The position numbers were made by a program, and so were the translations under genes. Positions 1-10,606 of a stretch of DNA of 64,000 nucleotides are shown piece by piece (positions within the stretch are counted from its first letter, which is position 1; the number at the start of each line of letters is the position of its first letter). The DNA is from Bemisia tabaci. Its lineage: Eukaryota > Arthropoda > Insecta > Hemiptera > Aleyrodidae. The DNA is taken from NCBI RefSeq assembly GCF_918797505.1, contig NC_092801.1, positions 25,202,477 through 25,266,476 on the forward strand, in the 5' to 3' direction. The notes beneath the pieces are model-generated. The model had not been told where the DNA came from and searched no databases. It worked only from the letters and a program-made list of their open reading frames with translations.

Positions 1-212
1 TGAAGGGGCTATGTAATTTTGTGTCGACATCTCTTTTTTAACATTTTTAATTTTTTTTCTTTGCATACAAGAAAGCTGTTATTTACCAATTATTTATTTT
101 CGTTGGATTATGTATGGTTTTTGGAAGTTAACGCATTTAACTTTCAGTTTCGTTTTTTCGGCGTAAAGTATGATATTTTTACTCTACGCATATGCCCGAA
201 TACGCATCATAA

Positions 213-465
213 CGACGGTGAAACTACCAAACCACGTATCTCGTTTGCGGTGTTTAAAAATCTCCGCTCACATTTTATTTTTTTGAAGTAGACCAAATCA
301 ATATCATTCCTTGAAATTTTCACAGAATTTTCTCCGCACGAAGAGGAAAAATCACGGAAATTTTCAAGACTGGACGTTAAGTAGCTTTTCATTTAAAAAA
401 TAAAGTATGACAGGAAGTCTGCGACGTCGCAAACCGAGATACGTGGTTTGGTAGTTTCACCGTCG
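213..465. mobile_element. MITE A, 253 bp, with ATAA target duplication
   Basis: Ends are CGACGGTGAAACTACC and its reverse complement, extending as an imperfect inverted repeat through the ACCACGTATCTCG motif. ATAA lies on both sides (209-212 and 466-469). The empty site survives in the copy of element L at 21141 (CATCATAAGGGACC), confirming the insertion and its 4-bp duplication. Identical-length copies are at 37256-37508 and 60449-60701. The small reading frame inside it is not conserved by function. Confidence 0.85.
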
Positions 466-496
466 ATAAGTGACCTATGTGCTTCCTAAGTTGCCA

Positions 497-1103
497 TTTT
501 TTTCATTCAAATAGATGTAACCGAAATGTTAGATGTGTACTACCTATACTACTTTCATGTCATTGCTTTATTTATTTATTTACTTTTTGCGTAGGTATAA
601 ATTGTTATTTTTTGCTGAATTTTGGAGGAAAATATTGCTTTAAGAACGTGGAATGTAAATTAATTTTATTGAAAAAAGAAAATACCATCATTAATTTGGG
701 CGAACAGAGAAAATATACATCAATATTTGGGTCAACATCTCCCTGATTATATAAAGGATGAATATATTAGTATTTCTGTATCAAAAAACTTAGCTTTTGT
801 CTTCAGAGATACGATGATTCTAGTCCCAGTCAATTTGTTTTATTGAAAAAACAAAAAAAAAAAAAATAAATAAAAAAAAAAACAACTGAAATGTTAGACA
901 TACTATTTTCATGTCTTTCTATTTGTATCAATAGGTACTTTTTGCTTAACTTACGAACGTTGAATGCAAATTAACTTTATTGAAAAAAGAAAATAACGTC
1001 ATTAATTTGGGGGAACATGTGGCTGATTATATGAAGGAGGTATATTCCAGTATTTTTGTTTAACATATTAACTCACGAGAAAATGTTCGTACATTTATCA
1101 TCT
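497..1103. repeat. Insertion in element L with diverged tandem duplication
   Basis: This block is absent from the element L copies at 10.6 kb and 19.9 kb. Two diverged copies of one unit sit about 365 bases apart: GAAATGTTAGA followed by a TTTCATGTC motif near 520 and again near 888, then TTTATTGAAAAAAGAAAATA near 664 and 973. The unit may be a small element that duplicated in tandem. No coding potential was recognised. Confidence 0.5.
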
Positions 1104-1169
1104 AGTATTAATTATTTTTTGATGATTGGTCTAAAACATTCAATACAACCATTAAAAATTATCTCCCAT

Positions 1170-1250
1170 CGCCGGGTATCGAACTCCCGATCACCTATTG
1201 CCCGCACCTTATCAAAAATATGGGGCGCCTCAGTCGACTAGGCTATCACA
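1170..1250 (-). repeat. tRNA-like segment inside element L
   Basis: The reverse complement contains a tRNA-like A-box region and a B box (AGTTCGATACC) ending in CGGCGATGGGA, with spacing typical of a tRNA with a long variable arm. The same segment occupies the same place in the two other element L copies (11347-11438 and 21241-21330), so it came in with the element. It lacks a clean cloverleaf, so it is a tRNA-derived relic and not a functional tRNA gene. Confidence 0.5.
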
Positions 1251-1992
1251 GATCGGCGAAAGGATGGGAAAAAATAGCATTTAAAAGACTCGGACGATGG
1301 GCGGGACTTATCACAAGAGTTGTCCTTGAGCGATTCGGCGATTCGCGTCTTCGTAGCTTCTGGAGAAATGAGCTAAGCGCCTTTCTCTGTGAGACATTGT
1401 TTGCCTATGCTATCATGTGTCTCAAGGTTCATATCAGCAGGCATTTGCCATCGCGGCAGTAAGCTGAGGCAATATTTCTGTATTCATGGAATAAATCAAT
1501 CAATCGAGTTCCGATTTTGGCTCATATATCCGTAACGGGTCCTCCAGAGCAGTTTTCCACCTTGCACAATAGTTATAATTTCTTTATTTCTATTTGTAAA
1601 ATTTGAGGTGGGATAATGGCGGCTTCTCAAGAGCAACGAGGTAGGCGATCTTTTGCACCAACGAACAGAAAACTGATGGCGAAAAATAACCAATCAGAAC
1701 CTCCCAAAAAAAAGAATTTGCCTAAAAACGGAACTTCGTGGTTCTGCGCAGATTTACCAGTCAGACACGACATCTCAAGGTGGAAAAAAACTTGCTGAAA
1801 GCGAATTTTAGCAATCAACACAACTTGACGTAGAGACATGATTGGCTAAAAAATACAACGGTTTTTGATACATCGGAAAATCAACCAAAAATCGGAGACT
1901 GGGCGAAACGCTCAAGGTCGCAGAGGTATAGGGAATCCCATAGCGAAAGCAACGGAACGATTGTAATATCATGGGGAACTCCGTTCCCATGA

Positions 1993-2276
1993 CAATTAAG
2001 CAGACAAATTTGGAGCTTGATGTCCAGTGTTGTGAACATGTCAAGCGCTCTTAACATCATCGCAATTATTTGGTGTATAACATCTCGCTGGTCAACGATA
2101 TCCGCTGTTAAATCCGGCAGGCGCAACAAAAGCGACCCGCTTGTGAGAACGTAAGTGTAGCATTTGATGCATATCTGCCATGTTGAAGGCGCTACGCACG
2201 ATGTGCGCTCATGATTCGGATTCGAGCGAGTTTGTTGCATGTAAGGACTGAGTAAGGCAGAAAGGAACCAACGCAC
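1993..2276 (-). other. Possible exon fragment next to element L
   Basis: A minus-strand frame is open from about 2276 and continues into element L. The part outside the transposon encodes about 95 residues with ordinary composition, including LPDLTADIVDQRDVIHQIIA, in DNA less AT-rich than its surroundings. It could be an exon truncated by element L or a chance frame. I recognise no domain and no clear splice site. Confidence 0.2.
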
Positions 2277-2280
2277 ATTT

Positions 2281-2971
2281 TGGAAAAAATTGAGTTATGA
2301 GTGGTTTTGAACTCAACCACTGCTCTACTATCCATCGCCAACAATTCAAAGTTTTTGTTGGAGCAAATTTTGTAGAAATTGAACTTGAAGTTTATCTTTT
2401 ACATTGAGTCTTATGCAGGAGCCAAACTTTAAACCTCTTTTTCTCGGTTCGATCCCGATGTGGCTTGGTTCCTCTCCGTTTAACTCCAACCATAAGAGAT
2501 AGGCAGTCCTGTGCAAAAAAACGTCCTGTGTTGGAGCAATAAAAACGATCTACATTTGAGGTCGTAAGTCGATGGTGAAATTGTTATACCACCCATCTTG
2601 GAAAACCCGATTTTTCAGGAGAGCAAGAAAACTGTTTCCCTTCCTTATTTTTGATGATTAAAAGGTAATAATTTCTTGAAGATAGAGATGATTAGAAAAA
2701 ATCTAATTCAGAAAAAAAATTAGAAAAAACCAATCGAGCCACTCCTAAATTTTCTTGATTCATATTTACGATAAAATAAGCTTTCAAAGTTACCAGGTTT
2801 GGCCCGACTTTTCCCATGCACTCGATCCAATGCGCGCCATGGCATATTAGGTAACCCGCACTGCATGTAAAAAGTATAGGTAGCAGGTTACCTTTTTAAA
2901 TGATTATTCTAATTTCTGATGAAAAAGGTAAATTTCCTTCTTCCGGTGGAGGGATTTCCTTAAATGGACGT
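2281..2971. other. No gene seen
   Basis: AT-rich unique-looking sequence without a long frame. A GGTTCGATCCC motif near 2452 resembles a tRNA B box, but no partner A box or fold was found. Confidence 0.4.
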
Positions 2972-3343
2972 ATTTCTACCAAACAGACCTACGTGGAGGT
3001 GAGAAATATGGGGTGTGCTGTAGAAATCTGCATAAAAAGCAATGTAAAAGTGGGCGTGATTCCTTTTGAAGAATTGGAAAAGCGGGATATTAGATTCTAT
3101 CAAACGGACCTATGTGCCAACTGAATGCGGGATTCATGAGCCGCGGGCATGGCAAGAGAGCCTTGTGGACAGGGCTCATGAGTTAATGCCCCCCGACGAC
3201 GACGGCGACGTTGCGCCGAGCAGCTTTTTCATTGCCTCTGACGTCACTGGCGCTTTAATATTCTCATTCACTCTTACGGCCAGAGAACTAACGAGCATAC
3301 CCCATATTTCTCACCTCCACATAGGTCTGTTTGATAGAAATAC
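2972..3343. mobile_element. Inverted-repeat element
   Basis: ATTTCTACCAAACAGACCTA with a following GTGGAGGTGAGAAATATGGGG at 2970-3013 reappears in reverse complement at 3299-3343. The interior is more GC-rich (about 3120-3240). Short frames overlapping it run through the inverted ends and do not look like genes. Confidence 0.55.
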
Positions 3344-3526
3344 AAATACAAGTATGAGCAACATCGATGACATCTCTTGCCCGCATTCGTGCATCATTCC
3401 GTTATTTGCTGACATCTGACACACGCCTACCGGTCACTTCCTTAAGCGGGTGACTATGGCCTGAGGCTGCCTTACTCACCTCTACTGTGGTACTCAGTAG
3501 ATCATTTAGTTTGTGACGGAAAAAAC

Positions 3527-3611
3527 CAGTGGTGTGATAATCGATCTTTTCTCATAGGTTTAAATGCCATAACAATCGATATATCGCAATTCACGCCACG
3601 CCGCGCCACTG
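3527..3611. mobile_element. MITE C, internally deleted copy
   Basis: It begins with CAGTGG and ends with CGCCACTG. It keeps only one arm of family C (AATCGATATATCGCAATT, then CACGCCACG) plus a short piece of the other end. Confidence 0.65.
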
Positions 3612-3821
3612 AAATAAACGTGAAGTTGATTTAACATTCTGAATGTAAAAAAAGAGAGTGAGAACTTATGAAACGCTGAATCACCCGCTACAATAACAAA
3701 CAGTTAATTCAGCAATGCGAAGATGTAAAACTAACTGATGTGGCAGGTAATTCAGCATTTTCAAGTTCTTGCACACTTTTTTACATCCAGATCGTTAAAT
3801 CAACTTCACTTTTTTTCGGTG
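3607..3821. mobile_element. Foldback MITE with CACTGAA-type end
   Basis: The left end (GTGAAGTTGATTTAACATTC) and right end (GTTAAATCAACTTCAC) are reverse complements. The inner arms carry TTACATC and ATTCAGC motifs in inverted order. It abuts MITE C and shares the CACTG bases at the junction. A related layout is present at 58792-58999. Confidence 0.6.
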
Positions 3822-3822
3822 T

Positions 3823-4600
3823 GTGCTTTGCATCTTAATGTTGAAACACTTAGTCCAAAAGCTTCAAAAGCGCATAATTACCCAATCGCACGCGCTCCAG
3901 TTGGCGCGATTTACGAGGTTGCGAGTAAGGAGGGGGAGGAATTTTGTCATATTTTTTGATATTTTTGCCCACAAAATTTTTGGATGAATATGTAAAATAT
4001 CTTGAAAGATAAAAAGTTTGCTTGTTTTTCTGTTTTTGGGTTGTTTGTTTGGGCCTACGGAGAGAAGTACGAAATTGAAATTTTTGGTAAAAATGGGGGA
4101 GCGTCAATTCTATTTGAGGAAAGGCTCCCTAAAACTCTCTGCACCTCTTTGATTCAACTAGACTTAATTATCTTTCAAGGAAATCCCATCTTGTTATACC
4201 TGAACCGGTTGAACCGTTTGATTTGCGTCAGCTGAAGGCTCTTTCTTTTTCTGTGTCGGAAAACTACGCGACGGCGCGCGGCGCGGCGCAAAATATGTAA
4301 ATTACGAATTAACGCTGAGATAACACAACCACGAACTTTGTTGATTTTTCAATGAAGTACCTACAGGTAAAAGTAAAGGTAAATGCGATGTTCTAATTTA
4401 TTAAGCATTTCAGCTTCATTTGAAGAATAAAAATCCATTTTCTTAGCTATTTACTTTTGTTTATACGAAAAATAAAATCAATGAAACCAAAATCCTCAGT
4501 GCTGTGTTGAAACTGGTTGTGAAACCCGAACAGGAGCCCAAACCATGACCTGCAAGAAGCTGGAACCTGTACTAGAATCACAAATCAATAAACTTGTTGC
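3823..4600. other. No gene seen
   Basis: AT-rich sequence with only short frames on either strand. No repeat family recognised elsewhere in the window matches it. Confidence 0.4.
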
Positions 4601-4605
4601 ACGTT

Positions 4606-5040
4606 TCAGCTAGGGTATAAGGAAGAGTAATTCCTCATTGAAAATGGCTTAAATTCACGATGAGCGCATCGGGAAATTCTAAAGCACGCCCCTGAAATCA
4701 CATTCTGCGTATAAATGCGCATTTTTTTAAGCTTCCCGTTTCCAAACGCTACGCCACTGGCTCTGCGTGATTTTTGAGCCATTTTTCGAAAGGAGCAACG
4801 ATTCGCTTTGCTCAGGACCAGGAGGCTAATTATTGAAATTGATAGACAAAGCAATTGACAAAGAAGACAAAAAGGATATGGAGGGATCCTATTGGTGGAA
4901 GCGGGTGGTTGCAATAGACAAAGGACGGATGTAATAAGCCAACTACGGCAACCCACGAGAGACCAGACAGTTAGTCCATCATTTACCCCCTTAGTCTATA
5001 AGAACCACCCATCTCAACCAAGAGGATCGTCCTACACTCC
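4606..5040. repeat. Dispersed repeat shared with 30095-30350
   Basis: AAATTGATAGACAAAG, CTATTGGTGGAAGCG, CTACGAGAGACC-like and CCACCCATCTCAACCAA segments occur in the same order at 30105-30350. The body is an imperfect inverted repeat (ATTGATAGAC near 4838 against GTCTATAAG near 4993). The minus-strand frame across it is probably spurious. Confidence 0.5.
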
Positions 5041-5148
5041 TCATGTCTTTTTTTTTTTTTTTTAACTACCTCAAATAGCTCACATGGGCTAATCCTCGCG
5101 CCTTACTCCCGTCCCCCTCTGTCCCTACAGCCAGTTCCAGGCAACCAT

Positions 5149-5390
5149 TATTTGGACTACATTTTGCAATTTGGAACTACAAACTCTAGCCCGGTTTAAA
5201 AGCAACGTATGTGCCATCAGTTTCCCTATGCACATAAGTGTTTTTCCAGAAGAGCCGGAATTTAAAGTTCCAAATTGCAAAATGCAGTACATTTGAGACC
5301 ATCAAACTCGGGTCGCCTGGCTGGGAATCGAACCCAGGACCTACCGATCATAGTGCGAGCGTTACAACCACTACACCATAGGAGGCCGAC
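5149..5390 (-). mobile_element. tRNA-derived SINE
   Basis: Read on the minus strand, the head is tRNA-like. The A box is TGGTGTAGTGG (5368-5378), and the B box GGTTCGATTCC (5324-5334) is a perfect match to the RNA polymerase III promoter consensus. The tRNA-unrelated body continues through TTTGATGGTCTCAAATG, and CATTTTGCAATTTGGAAC motifs occur inverted at both 5158 and 5267. A second SINE with the same start of the body (GATGGTCTCAAT) is at 41680-41785. It is a retroposon and not a working tRNA. Confidence 0.75.
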
Positions 5391-5427
5391 ATTTTTTGTT
5401 TGTTTTGTTTGTCTGTAGCTTTGTCTA

Positions 5428-6423
5428 TGTCGCAGGCTAAAGGTCAAATCCGGCATTTAGGCAAATGCCTAGGCAAATAGAAAAGAAATGGTAAAAATCA
5501 TTGAAATTCGTCGATTGCCTAGGCATTTGCGCAAATGCCTGAAGATTTGACCAAATGCCGAAGGCTGATTAGGCAAATAGTAAACTGTGTTTTTAATGAG
5601 GTCAAGGTGACTTTGACGCAGTGAGGGGGCAAATTGGCAACGATGTGTGTTGAGACGTGTGCGAGGGAGACATTGTTTTGAGGAAAGGTGGCGGACAATC
5701 TTGACGGTCCTCAGCGCACAATGAGAGTTCGTTATCCACCTTGAAATCATTATTTTGAACATTTCAAAATTTGATCGTGGTCCGTTGGACCCAAGAAACA
5801 TCGAAGGAATTGTTCTTGACGTCCGCAATGTTTACCAAATTGAAGCACCCGCAGGTGTCATCAAAAATTGGTGTTCGCGGGAAGAATTAAAACAAGTAGA
5901 GGCAATAATATTTGAAATATCTCAGGTTCCGAGGGATAAGCTAGTGTCGGTCCGCGAAGCAGTTTCTGGCGTTTCGTTATTTGAAGGGCAAGGCTTTGTC
6001 AAGTGTAATTGCCAAGCCAGTAAAAATCAATGTGCGACCAAACGATGTTCTTGCTTCAAAAATCAGAGAAGATGTTCCAGCAAAAGTGCCACCAACCCAT
6101 CGCGTGCTCGAACAAGTAACGCTACTGCCTCATTCTTTTTAAGGTACAGACTTTCTTTTTTTTCTTTTTTTCTTTGGCCGTGGTTTTTTGGATTATTGCA
6201 AATTGACTTTTTCTCAGATTTTGACTATTTGCCTGAAAAGGAACATCATTTGCCTTTTTGCCTAACGTGCCCTCGGCATTTACGCAAATGCCTAGGCTTT
6301 TATGTAATTGCCTCGTCATTTAGTCAAATGCCTAGGCAAATAGCCAATCTACGTTTTCGATTAAACTTGACCATTTGCCTAGGCATTTGCCTAAATGCCG
6401 GATTTGACCTTTAGCCTGCGACA
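5428..6423 (+). mobile_element. Ginger-like DNA transposon, non-autonomous, TSD TCTA
   Basis: Ends are TGTCGCAGGCTAAAGGTC and its exact reverse complement; the inverted repeat continues through CCGGCATTTAGGCAAATGCC. TCTA is duplicated on both sides (5424-5427 and 6424-6427). TGT...ACA termini and a 4-bp duplication are what I recall for Ginger elements, whose transposase resembles retroviral-type integrases. The interior holds repeated AGGCATTTGC motifs and a short cysteine-rich frame, but no DDE integrase core in its 996 bp, so it must depend on a transposase encoded elsewhere. Related terminal pieces lie near 60395-60446 and 60755-60805. Confidence 0.7.
5755..6414 (+). pseudogene. Cysteine-rich C-terminal remnant of a transposon protein
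   Basis: The frame is open for 219 codons, but only about the first 120 look like protein; after that it is T-rich and runs into the inverted repeat. Residues 84-107 show a compact cysteine pattern (C84, C86, C93, C98, C100, C107) with the core CATKRCSCFKNQRRC. This resembles the CXC-type tail of Ginger-derived proteins such as KRBA2-like proteins. A final cysteine expected a few residues later appears as Ser (CSSKS). No integrase catalytic domain precedes it, so this is the 3' end of a deleted gene. Family assignment is by motif memory only. Confidence 0.5.
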
Positions 6424-6553
6424 TCTATACATTTCAATAATCGGACCACCACCAGTTCCAAAGTGCCCTCGAGATCGTGGCCCAGGTCTCGTTCGATTTC
6501 AAAAGTTCGCCAAATCTCGTCTTTCCGGGATCAATGGCTCCATCCGAGAATCA

Positions 6554-6976
6554 TCAGTTCAGTCTGGGGTCATCCCAGGTTGGTGGGTTGAGGTCCAGGT
6601 ACTTGATGCATGTCTTCAGACGTATGAAGACACCCTCTTGAGATGACCGAGTGGCACAACCGATCCATCCCCCGACTGATGGTGCGTCGACTATGAAACC
6701 GCATCTATACTTATATTGAGTTTTCCGATAGCACGCGGCCTGTCGGGGATTCTTGCAGCGATTGCGTTTGTAGCGATCGGGGAGATCGGCATAGGCGTTC
6801 TTGGCTGTGATGCAATGAATGTCGGCCTGCTGTTTAGTTTTATAGGCCGAGCCATCCCAGATGCTGTATTGCTTGCACGGGTCGTTCTTCTCGAATTTCA
6901 TCAGTGCCGCTATCCAGGGATTTTGCCGCTCGGTGAACCTGACTTCGCGCTTTCCCCTCCCTGCCAATACGAACTC
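6554..6976 (-). CDS. Candidate terminal exon of an unknown cysteine-rich protein
   Basis: The minus-strand frame is open from about 7111, but the upstream part lies in MITE B. A good acceptor (TTTGTTGCAG followed by GAGTTC) at 6977 would start a 423-base exon encoding about 140 residues and a stop. The exon is clearly less AT-rich than its flanks. The peptide is basic and has seven cysteines at exon residues 34, 55, 74, 82, 92, 107 and 123, with motifs NPWIAALMKFEKNDPCKQYS and KYRCGFIVDAPSVGGWIGC. That suggests a small disulphide-bonded, perhaps secreted, protein. I do not recognise the family and found no 5' exon; MITE B and other repeats fill the upstream side. It could also be a fragment of a dead gene. 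Confidence 0.4.
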   Translation of the reverse strand, partial: EFVLAGRGKREVRFTERQNPWIAALMKFEKNDPCKQYSIWDGSAYKTKQQADIHCITAKNAYADLPDRYKRNRCKNPRQAACYRKTQYKYRCGFIVDAPSVGGWIGCATRSSQEGVFIRLKTCIKYLDLNPPTWDDPRLN

Positions 6977-7054
6977 CTGCAACAAATTTTCCGAGTGTAG
7001 GTTACGACTTTTACGCGGTAAGAAAAAGTAAACATATTTCGATGAATAACACCG

Positions 7055-7765
7055 TAAGGTGATTCGATGGTTGCCATTTTTTGTGTCAGAACGACGTGCA
7101 ATATATCGCATCGATTGGCATGATCCTCAATCCTCAATGCAATCCTCAAACTCAAACCATGCTTTTATTGGAATAATCCGGACAATTTCACAACTGATTT
7201 CGTACGAGATTAACTTGATTGTAATTTTGATTACCGTAGTTATAGTCACAGAACAAATAAACTTTATTTACATAAGTAAAGTTCAGAAATATGTATCTGT
7301 TTTGATAATTTTATTTCCTCTAGTACTAATTTGAATGATTACAATTTTAGCAGAAACCAACCAAACGCCCTTTGATTTTTCAGAAAGAGAATCACCATCA
7401 CAGTCATAAATATACATATAATCAAGGTATCATTAAATAATATAATATCAGTCAAAATCAATCAATACGTCACCGTTATAAATTCAACGTATTAAAGGCA
7501 TGCAGGGTTTTATTCAGAGAGGAAGAATATCGCATTCGATACTGATATTGAAACTGCACTCGAATGCGGTATTTTCCCTCTGAAAAAAACCCTGCCTTTA
7601 TTACGTTGAACTTCTTTGTCAAATTTGGTACATGAATTCTTTTGTCTCATGACAACAGAAGTGCGATCTCAAAATTCGAAAAAAATGAAAAGTAGACGAA
7701 ATAATGGAATGAATTGTTGCGATAACTTGCACGTCGCTCTGACACAAAAAGTGGCAACCGTCTAA
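7055..7765. mobile_element. MITE B, old and interrupted copy
   Basis: The left end (AAGGTGATTCGATGG, then GTGTCAGAACG) is at 7055-7130. After about 350 bases of other sequence the inner arms resume at 7480 (ATTCAACGTATTAAAGGC) and run to GTTGCGATAACTTGCACG and CTGACACAAAAAGTGGCAACC near 7765. The TTAA flanks seen in the other copies are degraded (GTAA at the left). Confidence 0.65.
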
Positions 7766-8057
7766 AGTCTAATCTTTTAATCAGCCGCAAAGCACATAAT
7801 AAAATAAGAACTTAATTTAGGGAAATGCTGCAAAGGAGGGGGAGGGGCAAATCAAAAGGAAAAACCCGGAACGTTTCGAAATATTAACAATTCCGTCATC
7901 AACCGGAAACAAAAATGAGTTGTCGATTCCCTGTTATTGTGAGACCGAGGCTGATTACAACAGATTCGGCCTAGAGCAGCAAAATCTAATGATGACATAG
8001 TTCCCACATCACGAAAACTGTTTGGCGAATGGAGATCAAGAGAGGCTCATCAAATAC

Positions 8058-8167
8058 TTTAAAACAAATAACTCAGGGTGTTAAGAGCCCTTTTGTCACG
8101 GTAGTTTTTACACTTTGAAACAAATCATCCAGGGTGTAAACAGTGCCCTTTCGTCACGGTAGTTTCA
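8058..8167 (+). repeat. Short tandem duplication
   Basis: Two units of about 55 bases share AAACAAAT, CAGGGTGT, CCCTTTTGTCACGGTAGTTT and similar text, at 8060-8110 and 8117-8166. Confidence 0.6.
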
Positions 8168-8539
8168 CTTGAGAAATTACTTTTTTAACCGGCAAAAAAT
8201 GTCCGCTACTGCTGCTTTTTTTACAAAGTTGCTGACTTTTTGTCTCGTCAAAACGTCAAAACGTTATCGTCAAATTTTTTGTGATTGTGTTTCGTATTAG
8301 ATTCGATAACCTCGCCACCGATACTAACTTTTAAAAAACAACCGCAATTTTACACTGAACATGCTCGACAATATTGACTTGTTTTTTATATGCGGTGTTG
8401 CCACCTTCCAATATATGCGCCGGACGCAATTCGGATAGAGCTCGGGACGCAATTCGGAATGGCCGAGGAACGCAATCCGGATACAGCCAACTTCAAGGCG
8501 TTATGTTGATTGGTTCTCCCTTAAATAATTAAAACTGGT

Positions 8540-8595
8540 GCGGAGAATTTTAAACACAGCAAACGAGATACGTGGTTTGGGAACTTCATCGTCGA
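8540..8595. mobile_element. MITE A terminal fragment
   Basis: It matches the right end of family A (TTTTAAACAC, then GCAAACGAGATACGTGGTTT and a diverged TCATCGTCGAT). The remainder of the element is missing. A more diverged trace lies near 51340-51385. Confidence 0.5.
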
Positions 8596-8736
8596 TTTGT
8601 CTTACATGGCAAAGAGAGCACAAAATAACACGAAATTTCGGTTGGTGTATTTTGATTAGTTTTTAAACTATCCAACCAGAGTCGCTTACTCTTCGGACTT
8701 TTTTTTTCATCGAGTCGACCCATTAATGTTTCGAAT

Positions 8737-8912
8737 CATTGGCGAATCCAGCAAATTGGCAACATTGTTTTTCTCCATTTGAATCTATGGAAATGTAGCG
8801 ATTCTTGAAGGGGCCAGGTGCTCCGATATGAGTCGATTGTTTAACGTAGGTTTAAATGGAGGGAATTCGATGTTGCCAAATTGCTGGATCCGCCTCTGTT
8901 TCGAACGCGTCT
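8737..8912. mobile_element. Small foldback element
   Basis: TTTCGAATCATTGGCGAATC with CAGCAAATTGGCAACAT at the left pairs with ATGTTGCCAAATTGCTGGAT and GTTTCGAAC at the right, about 175 bp in all. Confidence 0.55.
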
Positions 8913-10606
8913 GGGGGCCACGGACCTTTCCTGGCAAGGTGAAGGCCTAATTTTACAGAGAATTGTCGGAGCGTAGGTCAAAATATAGGCTATGATTTTG
9001 AAAATTAAAACAACGACTTTAGTAATGGTCTCACCGAAGAATCTAAATTTTCATGTTAAGTCTACTTTTATATGACTCCGAGTGGAAATAAAAACATCCT
9101 TGTAAATTTTAAACAGCATTCAGTTTCGATCGGAGCACCTTTTTCTGCCTACAAACTCATCCCTGTGAGCTTAATGCAAACTTAAGCACGATAAGGACAT
9201 TATCTATGTATCATTTTAACCATCTATTATATATGTTGAACGTGATCTATTAATTGAATACAAATAAAAAATAATACATGGAATGGATTCTGTAAAATTT
9301 TGTTTGATATTCTATGATTTTAATTTTATTCGTAAGATGTAAATACGAGTATTATTGATTAATTTGAATGATCTAACCGAGAATGCTCAGTCCTTCCTCT
9401 AGAGCCCAATGATAAGGTACAATTGTAAATAGTGTGACCTACATTATGAAGACATAAGAAATAATTCTGCCTAAGGAGTTTTTTTTTAAAACAAAGGTTT
9501 AAAAAAAGAAATAAAAATTAACAATAAGATCATGTGTCACATTTTGGTGACAGAGCATAGGGCAGGATATGATTGACGATGGAGGAAGAAAATTGCTTCA
9601 AGGTTTGGTTCATTAGGAGTTAATATTTCATCATTCTGCGTAAAAAATACCCGAAAATTCTCTTTGACCAAAAAAAGGGAAAAAAAGAAAGGAAAAAAAA
9701 TAATAAGCAGTAATTCAAAATACAAGGACAGAAACCGGGGAACCCAAAAAATCGGTAAAATTAGACTAACGCTGTTGCTACTTATTAAGACGATTCACTT
9801 TAAACTCGTATAATATGAATAAATATACTGGGTTAAAATGGCAACTCAGCGTGCTGAAGCATCTTGAGAAGAAAGTGTTTAACATCGAAGACTGAACATC
9901 TATACATGTAACATCAATATATTACAAAAACGGGTTAAATGGTGACTCTATGTGCTTGAGCATCGTGAGTAGATGTGTTTAGCATCGAGGACTAAAAATC
10001 GATATATTTATTATAAAATAAATTATTTTCCTGCTCTAAGCAATTTTTATTTTCATCTCTAAGCATTTTTGTCTTTGTGTGTCACATTAATTATTCAATG
10101 AATAATAATATGGTAGATTCTACCATACTGTGATACAGTGATTCGAATATGGTAACAAATATTAAACACTATGATAAAAATTACCGTACGATAGTAAGTA
10201 TCACCAGAGTTCGTATGAATACTGCTATAATTCTGATTTTTTCCACTAAATAGTATCACTGCGTAAAAAATCAAGTAAATCTATAAATCTATAGTGGATG
10301 TTACTAAACTTTCTTTCACTGTTCCTGATTATGTAGATTTACCTGAAAAATCTTTATGTACAAAAATTCCATTCGTAGTTTACCTTTTGACTCCGCAGAA
10401 ATATTATAAATAACGTGAGCATGAAGAAACGCAGAGAATCCATCACGAAGACGCGAATCGAAGCGAATGGTAAGGCGATTCGGTATTTATACCCATCCTC
10501 CTAATGTGTGCAGCCGGCAAAAATGTAATGGAGGCGCACATCTGGATTAATTATACGCACGATGAGTAGCAGAAACCCGTGTGCAAAAGTAGATCTGCGG
10601 CTTTTT
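8913..10606. other. No gene seen; one diverged tandem duplication
   Basis: AT-rich and without a credible frame. Two related units of about 75 bases lie at 9828-9905 and 9929-10005 (GGGTTAAA, CTCAGCGTGCT or CTATGTGCT, GTGTTTA, CATCGAAGAC or CATCGAGGAC). Confidence 0.45.

Larger units (their letters stand above)
1..1993 (+). mobile_element. Element L, copy 1 (left end lies outside the window)
   Basis: The sequence from base 1 matches the inside of the copy at 19889-22067, beginning about 69 bases in from that copy's left end, and runs to the terminal motif CGTTCCCATGACA near 1993. It carries two insertions absent from the other copies: MITE A at 213-465 and about 600 bases of unrelated sequence at 497-1103. 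It lacks the mariner found in both other copies; the empty site is near 168-172 (GTAAAGTATGATA). No long reading frame is conserved, so it looks non-autonomous. The superfamily is not recognised. Confidence 0.75.

Noticed and set aside
5262..5456. Functional tRNA gene
   Set aside because: Pol III boxes are present but acceptor-stem pairing and a clean cloverleaf are not; a body of unrelated sequence follows, as in a SINE.
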